Source: an uncultured Nitrospiraceae bacterium
Lineage (GTDB): Bacteria; Nitrospirota; Thermodesulfovibrionia; Thermodesulfovibrionales; Dissulfurispiraceae
Assembly: GCA_903822005.1 (NCBI GenBank)
Contig: CAIJNL010000037.1
Location: 1-64,000, forward strand
Direction: 5' to 3'
Length of the DNA: 64,000 nt
Below, piece by piece: positions 25,538 through 35,031 of the stretch. Position 1 is the stretch's first letter. Each line of letters opens with the position of its first letter. Position numbers and translations under genes: made by a program. The notes beneath the pieces are model-generated. The model searched no databases. It was not told the DNA's origin and was given only the letters and a program-made list of their open reading frames with translations.

Positions 25538-26466
25538 CCCAGATACTCCTGGAAAAGCCATGTAGAGAGATAGCGCTCGCCGGTATCAGGCAGCAGGACA
25601 ACTATGGTCTTGCCTTCTGATTCAGGGCGTTTAGCGATCTCAAGGCCCGCCCAAAGGGCCGCGCCGCTCGAAATGCCGACGAAGATACCTTCCATGCGCG
25701 CCAGCCGGCGGGCCGCTTCACCTGAATCGTCATTAGAGACCTTTATTATCTCGTCATAAATATGTGTATTCAGCACCTTGGGCACAAAGCCGGCGCCTAT
25801 GCCCTGGATCTTGTGAGGGCCCGCTTTGCCCCCTGACAGCACAGGCGAATCTGCCGGCTCAACAGCAATGATTTTTACAGAGGGTTTGTTATTTTTCAAT
25901 ACCTCACCCACGCCGGTAATGGTACCGCCCGTGCCTATGCCGGCGACAAAGACGTCCACAGAGCCATCGGTGTCATTCCATATCTCTTCCGCCGTGGTCC
26001 TGCGATGGACCTCAGGATTGGCCGGATTGCCAAACTGCTGGGGCATAAAGCTCTTTGGATGCTCTTTCAATATCTCTTCTGCCTTGTCAATGGCCCCGCG
26101 CATGCCTTTGGCGCCTTCAGTCAAAACTACTTCGGCCCCGAATATCTTCAGCAGCTGGCGCCTTTCGAGGCTCATGGTCTCGGGCATGGTGAGTATAAGC
26201 CGGTATCCCCTTGCAGCGCATACAAAGGCGAGCGCTATTCCTGTGTTGCCGCTTGTCGGTTCCACAATAACTGTGTCCTTGTCGAGCAGGCCGGCTTTCT
26301 CAGCCGCATCTATCATCGCGACCCCGATGCGGTCTTTCACGCTCGAGAGGGGATTGAAGGATTCGAGTTTCACAAGCAAAGTCGCCTTGAGTCCCGCAGT
26401 GAGGCGGTTTATCCTCACCAGCGGTGTCTTGCCGATCGTTTTGGTTATGTCTTCATATATATTCAT
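25534..26466 (-). CDS. cysK: Cysteine synthase A (O-acetylserine sulfhydrylase)
   Basis: PLP enzyme making cysteine from O-acetylserine and sulfide. The PLP lysine is in [11 protein letters not shown], the substrate loop is [11 protein letters not shown], and the phosphate-binding loop is [12 protein letters not shown]; all are intact in 310 residues. It lies between metY and metX on the minus strand, so one transcript provides both sulfide-fixing enzymes. It overlaps the proposed metX start by four bases. Confidence 0.96.
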   Translation of the reverse strand: MNIYEDITKTIGKTPLVRINRLTAGLKATLLVKLESFNPLSSVKDRIGVAMIDAAEKAGLLDKDTVIVEPTSGNTGIALAFVCAARGYRLILTMPETMSLERRQLLKIFGAEVVLTEGAKGMRGAIDKAEEILKEHPKSFMPQQFGNPANPEVHRRTTAEEIWNDTDGSVDVFVAGIGTGGTITGVGEVLKNNKPSVKIIAVEPADSPVLSGGKAGPHKIQGIGAGFVPKVLNTHIYDEIIKVSNDDSGEAARRLARMEGIFVGISSGAALWAGLEIAKRPESEGKTIVVLLPDTGERYLSTWLFQEYLG

Positions 26467-26503
26467 GTCAATCCCCTATTATAGCAGTTTAATTTGGCCT
26501 GCA

Positions 26504-27820
<1,317 letters not shown>

Positions 27821-27918
27821 TTATTTTAAATAAATTACCAGGAAAATGCATGCTAAAAAAAGACAGTTATTCCCCCTGTATCCCCTTTGTGTAATTCTGA
27901 ATAGAAAGGTTTATTAAA

Positions 27919-28350
27919 TTATATATAGTAAGTCAATTGCTCGTTCTTGAGGCTGGAAATGAGGTCTTCAAAAGTCACATCATCCAGCTGTCCGGCCATG
28001 CAGCTGCTTATCGAACTCCACTTTCTAAGGACTATTTCTCTTCCCTTGGGGCCTCCTGCTATTTCGGCCTCGCTCTGTATATCAAAAAGGCTGTTGTCCA
28101 CGGCCTTTACCACATCGGCCAGGGTAATATCTGCCGGGTCTTTTGTCAAAAAATATCCGCCTGCCATGCCGCGGGCGCTACCCACAAGGTGCGCTGCCTT
28201 GAGCCTCTGGAGTATCTGTGTCAGGAACTTTTCTGGTATTTCCTGCGCCCCTGCTATCTCTGTCAGCTGAACAGGGGCATTGTCATGGTAACGCATGCCT
28301 AGTTCAAGTACTGCCATGCAAGCATATTCAACCTTTGCTGAGAGCCTCAT
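27919..28350 (-). CDS. Rrf2-family regulator, CymR-like
   Basis: A 143-residue winged-helix regulator. RLSAKVEYACMAVLELG and LTEIAGAQEIPEKFLTQILQRLKAAHLVGSARGMAGGYFL are typical of Rrf2 proteins. It lacks the three-cysteine cluster used by IscR and NsrR to hold iron-sulfur, so a CymR-like role in sulfur control fits better. In CymR systems the regulator pairs with CysK, and cysK is in this operon. GGAGG precedes the ATG. Confidence 0.9.
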   Translation of the reverse strand: MRLSAKVEYACMAVLELGMRYHDNAPVQLTEIAGAQEIPEKFLTQILQRLKAAHLVGSARGMAGGYFLTKDPADITLADVVKAVDNSLFDIQSEAEIAGGPKGREIVLRKWSSISSCMAGQLDDVTFEDLISSLKNEQLTYYI

Positions 28351-28397
28351 TTATGTACGCCTCCTGAATAGATAACTAAATTGATTAACATAGTCAT

Positions 28398-28426
28398 AGA
28401 TTATCCTAAAAAAGGCGAAATGTCAA
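28398..28426 (-). promoter_or_regulatory. Promoter of the Rrf2-metY-cysK-metX-metW operon
   Basis: On the minus strand, TTGACA (28426-28421), 17 bases, TAATCT (28403-28398). Between it and the gene lies the sequence ACTA...TAGT spaced over 20 bases, a possible operator half-site pair. Confidence 0.7.
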
Positions 28427-28899
28427 GAGGAAAAGTTATAATTTAAATAAAGCTGTAATAACAGGGGTATTTAGATGCTTTCGCAGGCTCTAAAAAAAAG
28501 CAGATGGACGCCCATGCTGATTAGAAAGCCGAATTAGCATCACCTTGCTTTAACGCCGTCGTTGGCAGCCGTATCTCGGCTTGCTGAATTATTGTGGGTA
28601 ACCTCGGTAAACGCCGGCTCTGGCAAAACGCTCGTATTTGTCTCTATGTTTGGGACTGGCACGGCGACGCTGCGCTGTCGATCCGGCCACCGCCGACGGC
28701 TACCGATAGGAAACTAGCGCATGCGGATGGAACAGGCAGGGGCAGCCGATTCGATGTCTCGCTGTGACCTTGCTTTAGATGATAAACGGCCGTGGGCAAC
28801 ATGCGTCTTTAAGATTCTGCGGTTGTAAAGGTAGAGTGGTCTTATTCAGCGAGACAAGAGGCGGTTGCTCCTGCCTGTTATCGATTATAATGTATAAGC
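28427..28899. ncRNA. 470-bp noncoding stretch with long imperfect stem, possible structured RNA or MITE
   Basis: No frame over 60 codons occurs here. The arms 28729-28764 and 28847-28882 are complementary over about 34 bases: AACAGGCAGG pairs with CCTGCCTGTT at the base, TGTCTCGCTG with CAGCGAGACA at the top, and the middle pairs with a few wobbles. The loop is 82 nt. Smaller hairpins lie upstream (GCTGATT/AATTAGC near 28520; GCAGCCG/CGGC near 28567). ACCTTGCTTTA occurs twice, near 28544 and 28767. I found no hallmark of tmRNA, RNase P, SRP or 6S RNA. It may be a MITE-like element or an unrecognised RNA. Confidence 0.4.
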
Positions 28900-28929
28900 T
28901 TGTTGAAATATTTTTCTGCTGGATACCTT

Positions 28930-29670
28930 ATGAAAAACTGGAAAGATAATATCTCCTTTATACTGGTCGAGCCGCGGGAGCCGGGAAATATTGGCGCCTC
29001 GGCGCGCGCGCTGAAGAACATGGGTTTCAGTCAGCTCTCGCTCGTCAACCCGGTGCCGATATCCGACGAGACCAAATGGCTCGCCCACAATGCCCTCGAC
29101 ATCATCGAGGCAGCCCCGGTCCATTCTGCCCTTGCTGATGCAATCCGGGACAAGGCCATTGTTGTTGGCGTCACGCGGAGAAAGGGAAAGAAGAGGGGCA
29201 TTATTTATAATGTTGACGAGGGCGCGAAAAAGATCCGCGAACTGGCCGCTTCAAGCAAAGTAGCGCTCCTCTTCGGCAGGGAAGACAGGGGCCTTTATAA
29301 CGAAGAAGTAGAGGAGTGCGGATTTCTTGTTTCTATCCCTGCCAGCAGCGAACATCCATCTCTCAATCTGTCGCAGGCCATACTTATAGTCGCTTACGAA
29401 CTTTCCCGTGCAGAGTACCGTCAACCGGAATCAGGCGGCAAGGGAAAGGAAGAGCTGGTCACTCATGATGAATTGACGACCCTCTACGGCCGGATAACAG
29501 AAACACTGAGGATTCTCGAATATTTCCCGCTAGGAGACCGCGACATAGAGAAAAAAATCATGATGAACCTGAAACACTTCATAGGCAGGGCAGGGATCAC
29601 GGATTGGGAGTGCAAGATGTTGCATGGGATCTGTACCAGGATAGAGCGGAAGATAAAAGGATTGAAGTGA
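28930..29670 (+). CDS. trmJ: tRNA 2'-O-methyltransferase, TrmJ/SpoU family
   Basis: SPOUT-fold enzyme that methylates a ribose in the tRNA anticodon loop. The 246 residues show ISFILVEPREPGNIGASARALKNMGF (motif 1), ALLFGREDRGLYNEE (motif 2) and SLNLSQAILIVAYEL (motif 3, knot), in the order expected for TrmJ, with a C-terminal helical extension. ATG 28930 places motif 1 at the correct distance; an in-frame TTG at 28900 is an alternative. It stands alone, convergent with the large regulator gene. Confidence 0.9.
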   Translation: MKNWKDNISFILVEPREPGNIGASARALKNMGFSQLSLVNPVPISDETKWLAHNALDIIEAAPVHSALADAIRDKAIVVGVTRRKGKKRGIIYNVDEGAKKIRELAASSKVALLFGREDRGLYNEEVEECGFLVSIPASSEHPSLNLSQAILIVAYELSRAEYRQPESGGKGKEELVTHDELTTLYGRITETLRILEYFPLGDRDIEKKIMMNLKHFIGRAGITDWECKMLHGICTRIERKIKGLK

Positions 29671-29734
29671 GTTGTGCTGTGAAATAATAAAAATGATATT
29701 TGGTTTTCCGCATTCAGGCATCCACCCGCATTAC

Positions 29735-32700
29735 CTAAGGATATTTTTCGGGCAGGAGAGTGAACCCTATGGCATTTGTACCATGGATTATTTTATCCAG
29801 CCCAGCAGTATGCGTTTCAGGTGAAGAATATACAGATAGTCTTCTCAATTTTCTTTTAATAATCGGGATGCTGCTGGATGCCATGCTCAGACTCACTATG
29901 CCCAATTTGAGCAGTAATTCCGTGGCATTTTGATTCCCGGCTACTTCACCACACAAACAAATGGGTATATTTTTTTGTTTCCCTATGGAGACAACGTGGC
30001 TTATCAGTCTTATTATTGCGCTATCCAAGGGCTTATATAAATAATCTAGGTCGCAGTTTTCACGGTCAGCAGCAAAAACATATTGTGTCAAGTCATTGGT
30101 TCCGATACTAAAGAAATCCACCTCATCCGCGATGAGGTCGGCATTAATTGCCGCTGCTGGGACTTCTATCAGTGCGCCTATACGTATATTTTCCGCTACG
30201 CGAATGCCTTCTTCTTTTAATTCATTTTTAACTCTTAATACTAAGTTTTTAGTTTCCCTGATTTCATCTACGGTAGAAATCATCGGGAACAAAATCGACA
30301 GATTGCCCCAAAGTGATGCTTTCAATAATGCCCGAAGCTGAGTAATGAAAGGCTTCTGTTCTTTCAAGCATAATCTGATCCCCCGACGGCCGAGGGCAGG
30401 ATTTTTTTCCAAAACAACCGGAAAGTAAGGAAGGTTCTTGTCAAACCCTACATCAATAGTCCTTACAACAACCGGCTTATTTTGCATTTTCAATAAAACA
30501 TTTCTATAAATGGCTTCCTGTTCTGCTTCGCTCGGGAATTTTTCATCGCTTACACAAAGGAACTCGGTTCTAAAAAGACCTATACCCTGAGCTCCATTTT
30601 TTAAGGCAATGTCAACTTCTTTCAGATTGCCGATGGTTGCGAACAAGGAAATTTCATGACCATCTATGGTTACTGCAGGTTGATTCAGTGCCTGCTGCAG
30701 TTCTTCAAGCTCTTTTTTGTTTTGTTCAATCCTGAACGCATAATATTTGCAGGTATTGGCATCCGGATTTACAATTATATTTCCGTTATCCGCATCCACT
30801 ATAATTTGTTGATTGTCACTTACATCTTCCATAATTCCCTTGACGCCGACTACAGATGGAATGCCCAGAGCCCTTGAAAGTATGGATATATGACTTGATC
30901 TCCCCCCTTTTTCTGTCACTATGGCTGCCACACGGGCCGGATCAAAAAAGAAAACTTCCGATACCCCCAAGTCATACGCAACTATCACGCTTCCCTCAGG
31001 CAATATGCTTATTTTTCCGGCACCATTAATGTGAGAAAGCAAACGTCGGTAAATTTCGGCAAAGCAGGAAGAGCGCTTTTTAAAATAATCATTTCTCATA
31101 TTTTCAAAAATATTTATGTGTTTCTTAAGAACCGAATCGACTGCATAACTTGCTGTTCTGCATTCCATAGTAATCATAGAATGTATCTCTTTCAGGAACT
31201 TGGCATCTTCCAGTACAAGAAAATTAGCCCGAATTATTTCCAATTCTTTTTCTGATACAAATGTTTTACCTTCCCGCAGAATTTGCTGAAGCTCTTGCCT
31301 GTATTTCTTTATGCTTTCGTCCAGCAGGTCGGTTTGTGGTTTAATTTCGTTCGAGGGAATTATTTTATTGTCAATGCTGGTTTTGTCAATGATGCGTATA
31401 ATATTGCCTAGAGCCACACCCCATGATACTCCCAGTCCTGAATATGTTATAGAATGGTCTGTTATTATATTTTTCTGATTATATTCCGGAATTGCACATA
31501 TATCATCACTTTCAATTATTTCGTCCTGATAACCGCAATTGATGATCCAGTCACCGGGTACTAAATTGTTCATTCTCTCTTCATTTAAAACATCAGTTTT
31601 TATATCTATATGTTCAGGCAGGTTTTCCACTGTAACCTGGAATTTGGATTTATTTTGCGCCGAATAGGTCAAGAAACATTTGGCGGAAATAACCTGTATG
31701 TCGCTTCTGAGCTGCCCTGCATTTCCCGGACAGTCATATATCAGCAATGATTTAATAACGTCTTTGGAAATGTAGAAATTCTTATGCGTACGTAAAGCTT
31801 CATTTAAAAAGAAATGGCGAATAATTTCTGCTCTTTCTTCCATGGATCGGTCTATTAAGGCAGGCATTCTGATTAATACCGGCAGTCTGCGCCGGAATGT
31901 AATAAGGAGTGATGATTCCGGATCTTCCGTCGTGGCGGCGATAATTGTAACATATACCTTATTGCAGGCACTTGTTTCGCCTAAACGGCGGAATTCGCCA
32001 TGGTCCAGGATCTGAAATAACACTTCCTGGCCTTCGGCTGGCAAACGATGTATTTCATCCAGAAATAATAGCCCATTGTCTGCCCTGTCTATCAATCCCT
32101 CTTTCTTATTATCAGCGTTTGTAAAAGCGCCTTTTACGTGTCCGAATAATTGGGACAGCAATAATTGCGGGTTTTCACTATAATCTGCACAGTTGAAAGT
32201 TACAAGCGGAATTGTATCCCCTTTGATCAATTGAAGAAAGCGATGCATGGCACCGACCAAAAGGGTTTTGCCAACACCGGAGGGCCCTACAATGAGGGTA
32301 TGCAGTCCCCTGGGAGGATACATCATGGATGCTTTTGCCAATTGAATTTGAGGCGATAAATTACCGGCATAACCAATTATTGAACAGAAAGGATCTTCAA
32401 CTGCATCGTTTTGTTGGCGTGCAGCATCCAAAATTGCGCAGTTATTTCTATTTTGCAATGATTGATTGGATTTCTGCAAATCATTATTTTCATTTATCTT
32501 TATTTCAGAAAAAAGCGTATTGATAATAAAACGGGTTACATCATACCCTTCTTTTTGAAGAATTTCCGTTATGCTTTTGGCACTGCCTCCCCTAGCCATA
32601 AAATTGGCAACTAAAGGTCGGAGATGATTCCTCAATCTGTCTCTTGAATCCGGGATATGCAGGTTTTTCCTGAGGATAGTAACGTAAGCTCTTGAAACAT

Positions 32701-32785
32701 TTAACTTTTTTGCAATATCTAAATCTGACAAGAGTTGTTTTATATTTTCCTGTTCAATAATTTTCTTGAGTTTAGCAGGCGCCAT
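29735..32785 (-). CDS. LevR-type sigma54-activator AAA+ domain fused to PTS enzyme I
   Basis: A 1016-residue fusion. Residues 1-60: helix-turn-helix (DLDIAKKLNVSRAYVTILRK). Residues 130-395: AAA+ module like LevR, with Walker A GPSGVGKT (167-174), GAFTNA (219-224) in place of GAFTGA, Walker B LLFLDE (239-244), IAATTEDPESS and CPGNAGQL. Residues ~447-1000: full enzyme I. This comprises an N-terminal strand (GLGVSWGVALG), an HPr-binding-like helical region, the phosphohistidine loop GGRSSH with His632, and the PEP barrel with GLFRTEF, RTIDVGFDK, NPALGRRGIR, IEVPAAA, GTNDLTQY and the catalytic Cys945 in CGEVAG. All enzyme I residues I can check are kept, so PEP-driven phosphorylation is plausible. 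Usual LevR proteins carry PRD and EII domains instead. DNA here is A+T-rich. It is divergent from the hydroxyacid operon it probably controls. Confidence 0.85.
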   Translation of the reverse strand: MAPAKLKKIIEQENIKQLLSDLDIAKKLNVSRAYVTILRKNLHIPDSRDRLRNHLRPLVANFMARGGSAKSITEILQKEGYDVTRFIINTLFSEIKINENNDLQKSNQSLQNRNNCAILDAARQQNDAVEDPFCSIIGYAGNLSPQIQLAKASMMYPPRGLHTLIVGPSGVGKTLLVGAMHRFLQLIKGDTIPLVTFNCADYSENPQLLLSQLFGHVKGAFTNADNKKEGLIDRADNGLLFLDEIHRLPAEGQEVLFQILDHGEFRRLGETSACNKVYVTIIAATTEDPESSLLITFRRRLPVLIRMPALIDRSMEERAEIIRHFFLNEALRTHKNFYISKDVIKSLLIYDCPGNAGQLRSDIQVISAKCFLTYSAQNKSKFQVTVENLPEHIDIKTDVLNEERMNNLVPGDWIINCGYQDEIIESDDICAIPEYNQKNIITDHSITYSGLGVSWGVALGNIIRIIDKTSIDNKIIPSNEIKPQTDLLDESIKKYRQELQQILREGKTFVSEKELEIIRANFLVLEDAKFLKEIHSMITMECRTASYAVDSVLKKHINIFENMRNDYFKKRSSCFAEIYRRLLSHINGAGKISILPEGSVIVAYDLGVSEVFFFDPARVAAIVTEKGGRSSHISILSRALGIPSVVGVKGIMEDVSDNQQIIVDADNGNIIVNPDANTCKYYAFRIEQNKKELEELQQALNQPAVTIDGHEISLFATIGNLKEVDIALKNGAQGIGLFRTEFLCVSDEKFPSEAEQEAIYRNVLLKMQNKPVVVRTIDVGFDKNLPYFPVVLEKNPALGRRGIRLCLKEQKPFITQLRALLKASLWGNLSILFPMISTVDEIRETKNLVLRVKNELKEEGIRVAENIRIGALIEVPAAAINADLIADEVDFFSIGTNDLTQYVFAADRENCDLDYLYKPLDSAIIRLISHVVSIGKQKNIPICLCGEVAGNQNATELLLKLGIVSLSMASSSIPIIKRKLRRLSVYSSPETHTAGLDKIIHGTNAIGFTLLPEKYP

Positions 32786-33114
32786 TGTCGACCATCACAG
32801 TGTTATTTTTACAGTCGGTTAAACTGTATACTTTTGTGCGGATAGTATACCTTGTAACATTATTTTGTCAAACAATTACATTATTGCATAAACAGGCGAA
32901 AAAAGTTAATCGCATAGAAATTAATGATAACAGGGAGCTGAAAACTTGCAATAAAAAATCTGATAACATCTTGGTTGATAAGCATAAAAACAATTCGATA
33001 TTACGCATAAAGAAATGCACAAAGTGTTTCTATTTTAAAGATTCCATATGGAATGGTATTTGCAATGCTAGTGTTAAAGGACTAAGTTGCTCATTTCATT
33101 GGGAGGTAAATTAA
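32785..33114 (+). CDS. Possible small Cys-rich protein, start uncertain
   Basis: An open frame of up to 109 codons ending 2 bases before the dehydrogenase gene. The last 33 residues read KKCTKCFYFKDS..., with CxxC, then C and C-x-x-H in a pattern seen in small metal or iron-sulfur proteins. The upstream half is hydrophobic then Lys/Asn-rich and may be untranslated leader, because no ATG with a ribosome site is visible. The frame also covers the candidate sigma54 promoter at 33049-33064, so both cannot easily be right for the same transcript. Confidence 0.3.
   Translation: MSTITVLFLQSVKLYTFVRIVYLVTLFCQTITLLHKQAKKVNRIEINDNRELKTCNKKSDNILVDKHKNNSILRIKKCTKCFYFKDSIWNGICNASVKGLSCSFHWEVN
32825..32870 (-). 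promoter_or_regulatory. Promoter of the AAA+/enzyme I regulator with paired GTATAC sites
   Basis: On the minus strand TTGACA (32870-32865), 16 bases, TATACT (32848-32843). Self-complementary GTATAC occurs at 32844-32849, over the -10 box, and again at 32825-32830, 19 bases away. The two sites on one DNA face suggest an operator, possibly for autoregulation by the encoded helix-turn-helix. Confidence 0.6.
33049..33064 (+). promoter_or_regulatory. Candidate sigma54 (-24/-12) promoter
   Basis: TGGAATGGTATTTGCA has GG (33050-33051) and GC (33062-33063) separated by exactly 10 bases, with a perfect TTGCA at -12. The -24 half (TGGAAT) only partly matches TGGCAC. Initiation near 33075 would give a short leader with the GGGAGG and ATG (33117) of the dehydrogenase gene. 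Confidence 0.4.
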
Positions 33115-33116
33115 TA

Positions 33117-34118
33117 ATGGCGAGAAATTTTGTTGTCGCGAATTTAGGACCGGACAAGAGAAAGGGGGTTCCTGAAATTTGGGCAACCTTAAAGAACTAT
33201 GGGGATATTGAATATCGGGAAATCCCTCATCCAACAGCAGATATGCCCGGATTTTTAAGCGCTGTTCAAGAAATTGATGTGATCATATGCGGTCTGGAGA
33301 AGATAACGGCTGAAATGATGGGGAAAGGCGTCAACCTTAAAGCAGCAATGAAACGGGGGGTCGGCTACGATAATTTTGATCTGGAAGCTGCTACTAAATT
33401 GGGCATACATGTCGTTGTTGGCTCAGGAAATCATTATTCAGTTGCAGAAGCTGCGGTTACCCTGATGTTGTCATGTGCCAGAAATCTTATGTACTGGCAT
33501 AGAAACACTGTAAGAGATAACAATACTTTGGGAATTGAGATGTACGAAAAAACGCTGGGCTGCGTCGGATTCGGACGGATTGGCAATCATGTTGCCAAAA
33601 TTGCCGGGGGACTTGGTATGAACGTTATCGTATACGACCCCTTTGTGCCTGATAGCGTGAAGGTAAATAGCGCTGTGCGTTTTGTCGAGTTTGATGCCTT
33701 GCTTAAGGAAAGTGATGTTATTACCCTGCATTGTCCGCTTAGTGCTGATACGCGCAACCTGATTGGAATGAAGGAACTGAAGAAGATGAAGCCTACCGCA
33801 ATATTGGTAAACACAGCGCGTGGCGGCTTGATTAATGAACAGGAACTGGCTCAGGCAGTGCAGGAGGGAGTTATTGCAGGTGCCGGCGTTGACGTTCTTG
33901 TCAATGAAAACAATGTAGCGGAATCGCCGCTGATTAAGGTCGATAAAATCATTGTTACTCCTCATAAACTTATAGGCACTGCCGAAGTCCTGCAAAGAGT
34001 CATTGGCAGCTTGCGAGATTCAGTTGTCAGCATATATAAGGGCCAAATCCCGGAAAGCTCCGTTAACAAGGGGAAAATTGCCCCCGGCGTTGATCGTATT
34101 CTTAACATGAAAAAGTAG
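33117..34118 (+). CDS. D-2-hydroxyacid dehydrogenase, phosphoglycerate dehydrogenase-like
   Basis: A 333-residue NAD(P)-dependent enzyme that interconverts 2-hydroxy and 2-keto acids. The Rossmann motif is GCVGFGRIG, the substrate Arg lies in VNTARGGLI, and a catalytic His is in VTPHKLIG. The usual Glu region reads VLVNENN. The C-terminus lacks the ACT domain of SerA. GGGAGG stands 11 bases before the ATG. It is the first gene of the operon facing the AAA+/enzyme I regulator, so its acid is probably the pathway substrate or product. Confidence 0.85.
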   Translation: MARNFVVANLGPDKRKGVPEIWATLKNYGDIEYREIPHPTADMPGFLSAVQEIDVIICGLEKITAEMMGKGVNLKAAMKRGVGYDNFDLEAATKLGIHVVVGSGNHYSVAEAAVTLMLSCARNLMYWHRNTVRDNNTLGIEMYEKTLGCVGFGRIGNHVAKIAGGLGMNVIVYDPFVPDSVKVNSAVRFVEFDALLKESDVITLHCPLSADTRNLIGMKELKKMKPTAILVNTARGGLINEQELAQAVQEGVIAGAGVDVLVNENNVAESPLIKVDKIIVTPHKLIGTAEVLQRVIGSLRDSVVSIYKGQIPESSVNKGKIAPGVDRILNMKK

Positions 34119-34147
34119 TGATTAAATAATCAAGAGGAGGCAAATGC

Positions 34148-34921
34148 ATGAGTCAGCAAAAATTTATGAGATTTGAAGCAAAAGGCCAGACTTTAAAAGG
34201 TATCGTTGAAGGGGAGACTGTTTCATTAATAGAAGGCTGCATGCTCGGAGAGTGGAAGAAAACGGGGGAATTGCTTTCGCTTGCCGCAGTCGAAAAATAT
34301 CTGCCGCCGATAGAAAATCCATCCAAAGTTCTTGGCATCGGGCTGAATTATCGTGATCATGCGGAAGAAGGCGGACATCCGATACCCGAAGAACCCATTA
34401 TGTTCTTTATATCCCAAACGGCGCTTACAGGACATAAATGTCCGATAATTTATCCGGCTGTCAGCAAATTAGTTGAATATGAGGTTGAACTGGCAGTCGT
34501 AATCGGCAAGACCGCAAAAAAGGTGCCGATTGAATCCGCACTGGATTACGTATTCGGCTATACCATCTCCAATGATTTCTCGGCAAGAGATATTCAGCGC
34601 AGAGACAAGCAATGGTCACGCGGGAAATCCTTTGATACCTTTAAGCCGATGGGACCATGGATTGTTACCGGGATTAAGCCGGAAGGTCATGATATCGGCG
34701 TTATTCATAATGGCGAAAAAACCCAAAAATCAAATACAAGCAATTTCATATTTGATGTGCCTAAGATCATCAGCGTGATTTCGATGACCATGGCACTATT
34801 GCCCGGAGACATTATTCTTACCGGGACCCCCGGCGGGGTCAGGGCGATAAAGCCCGGGGATAAAATTGAATCATATATCGACGGAATCGGGGTTCTTGAA
34901 AATACGGTTATAGCCGAGTAA
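34148..34921 (+). CDS. Fumarylacetoacetate hydrolase-family protein
   Basis: A 257-residue FAH-fold enzyme; relatives hydrolyse, decarboxylate or isomerise beta-diketo or ketodioic acids. The family core appears as GIGLNYRDHAEEGG, the metal site in EYEVELAVVIGK with YVFGYTISNDFSARDIQ, KSFDTFKPMGPWIV and LTGTPGGV. All look complete. The gene follows the dehydrogenase by 29 bases with GAGGAGG upstream. The neighbourhood suggests breakdown of a 2-keto acid. Confidence 0.88.
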   Translation: MSQQKFMRFEAKGQTLKGIVEGETVSLIEGCMLGEWKKTGELLSLAAVEKYLPPIENPSKVLGIGLNYRDHAEEGGHPIPEEPIMFFISQTALTGHKCPIIYPAVSKLVEYEVELAVVIGKTAKKVPIESALDYVFGYTISNDFSARDIQRRDKQWSRGKSFDTFKPMGPWIVTGIKPEGHDIGVIHNGEKTQKSNTSNFIFDVPKIISVISMTMALLPGDIILTGTPGGVRAIKPGDKIESYIDGIGVLENTVIAE

Positions 34922-34938
34922 CATTAGGCTTTGTGTTC

Positions 34939-34984
34939 GGCAGGCAAGAAACATTTCGAATTATTTCGGTGTTTTTTGCCTGCC
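34939..34984 (+). promoter_or_regulatory. 15-bp stem-loop between FAH-like and creatininase-like genes
   Basis: GGCAGGCAAGAAACA (34939-34953) pairs with TGTTTTTTGCCTGCC (34970-34984) with only one G.U pair, around a 16-nt loop. The U-run is inside the stem, not after it, so it is unlikely to terminate. It may protect the upstream mRNA or modulate the creatininase-like gene 48 bases downstream. Confidence 0.6.
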
Positions 34985-35031
34985 AAAGTATTCCGCCCTT
35001 ACTATTACTTTTTACGAAAGGATGTGGGAGA

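Noticed and set aside
28427-28899. tmRNA, RNase P RNA, SRP RNA or an intron in the gene-free stretch
   Set aside because: None of the invariant sequence blocks of those RNAs could be found on either strand.
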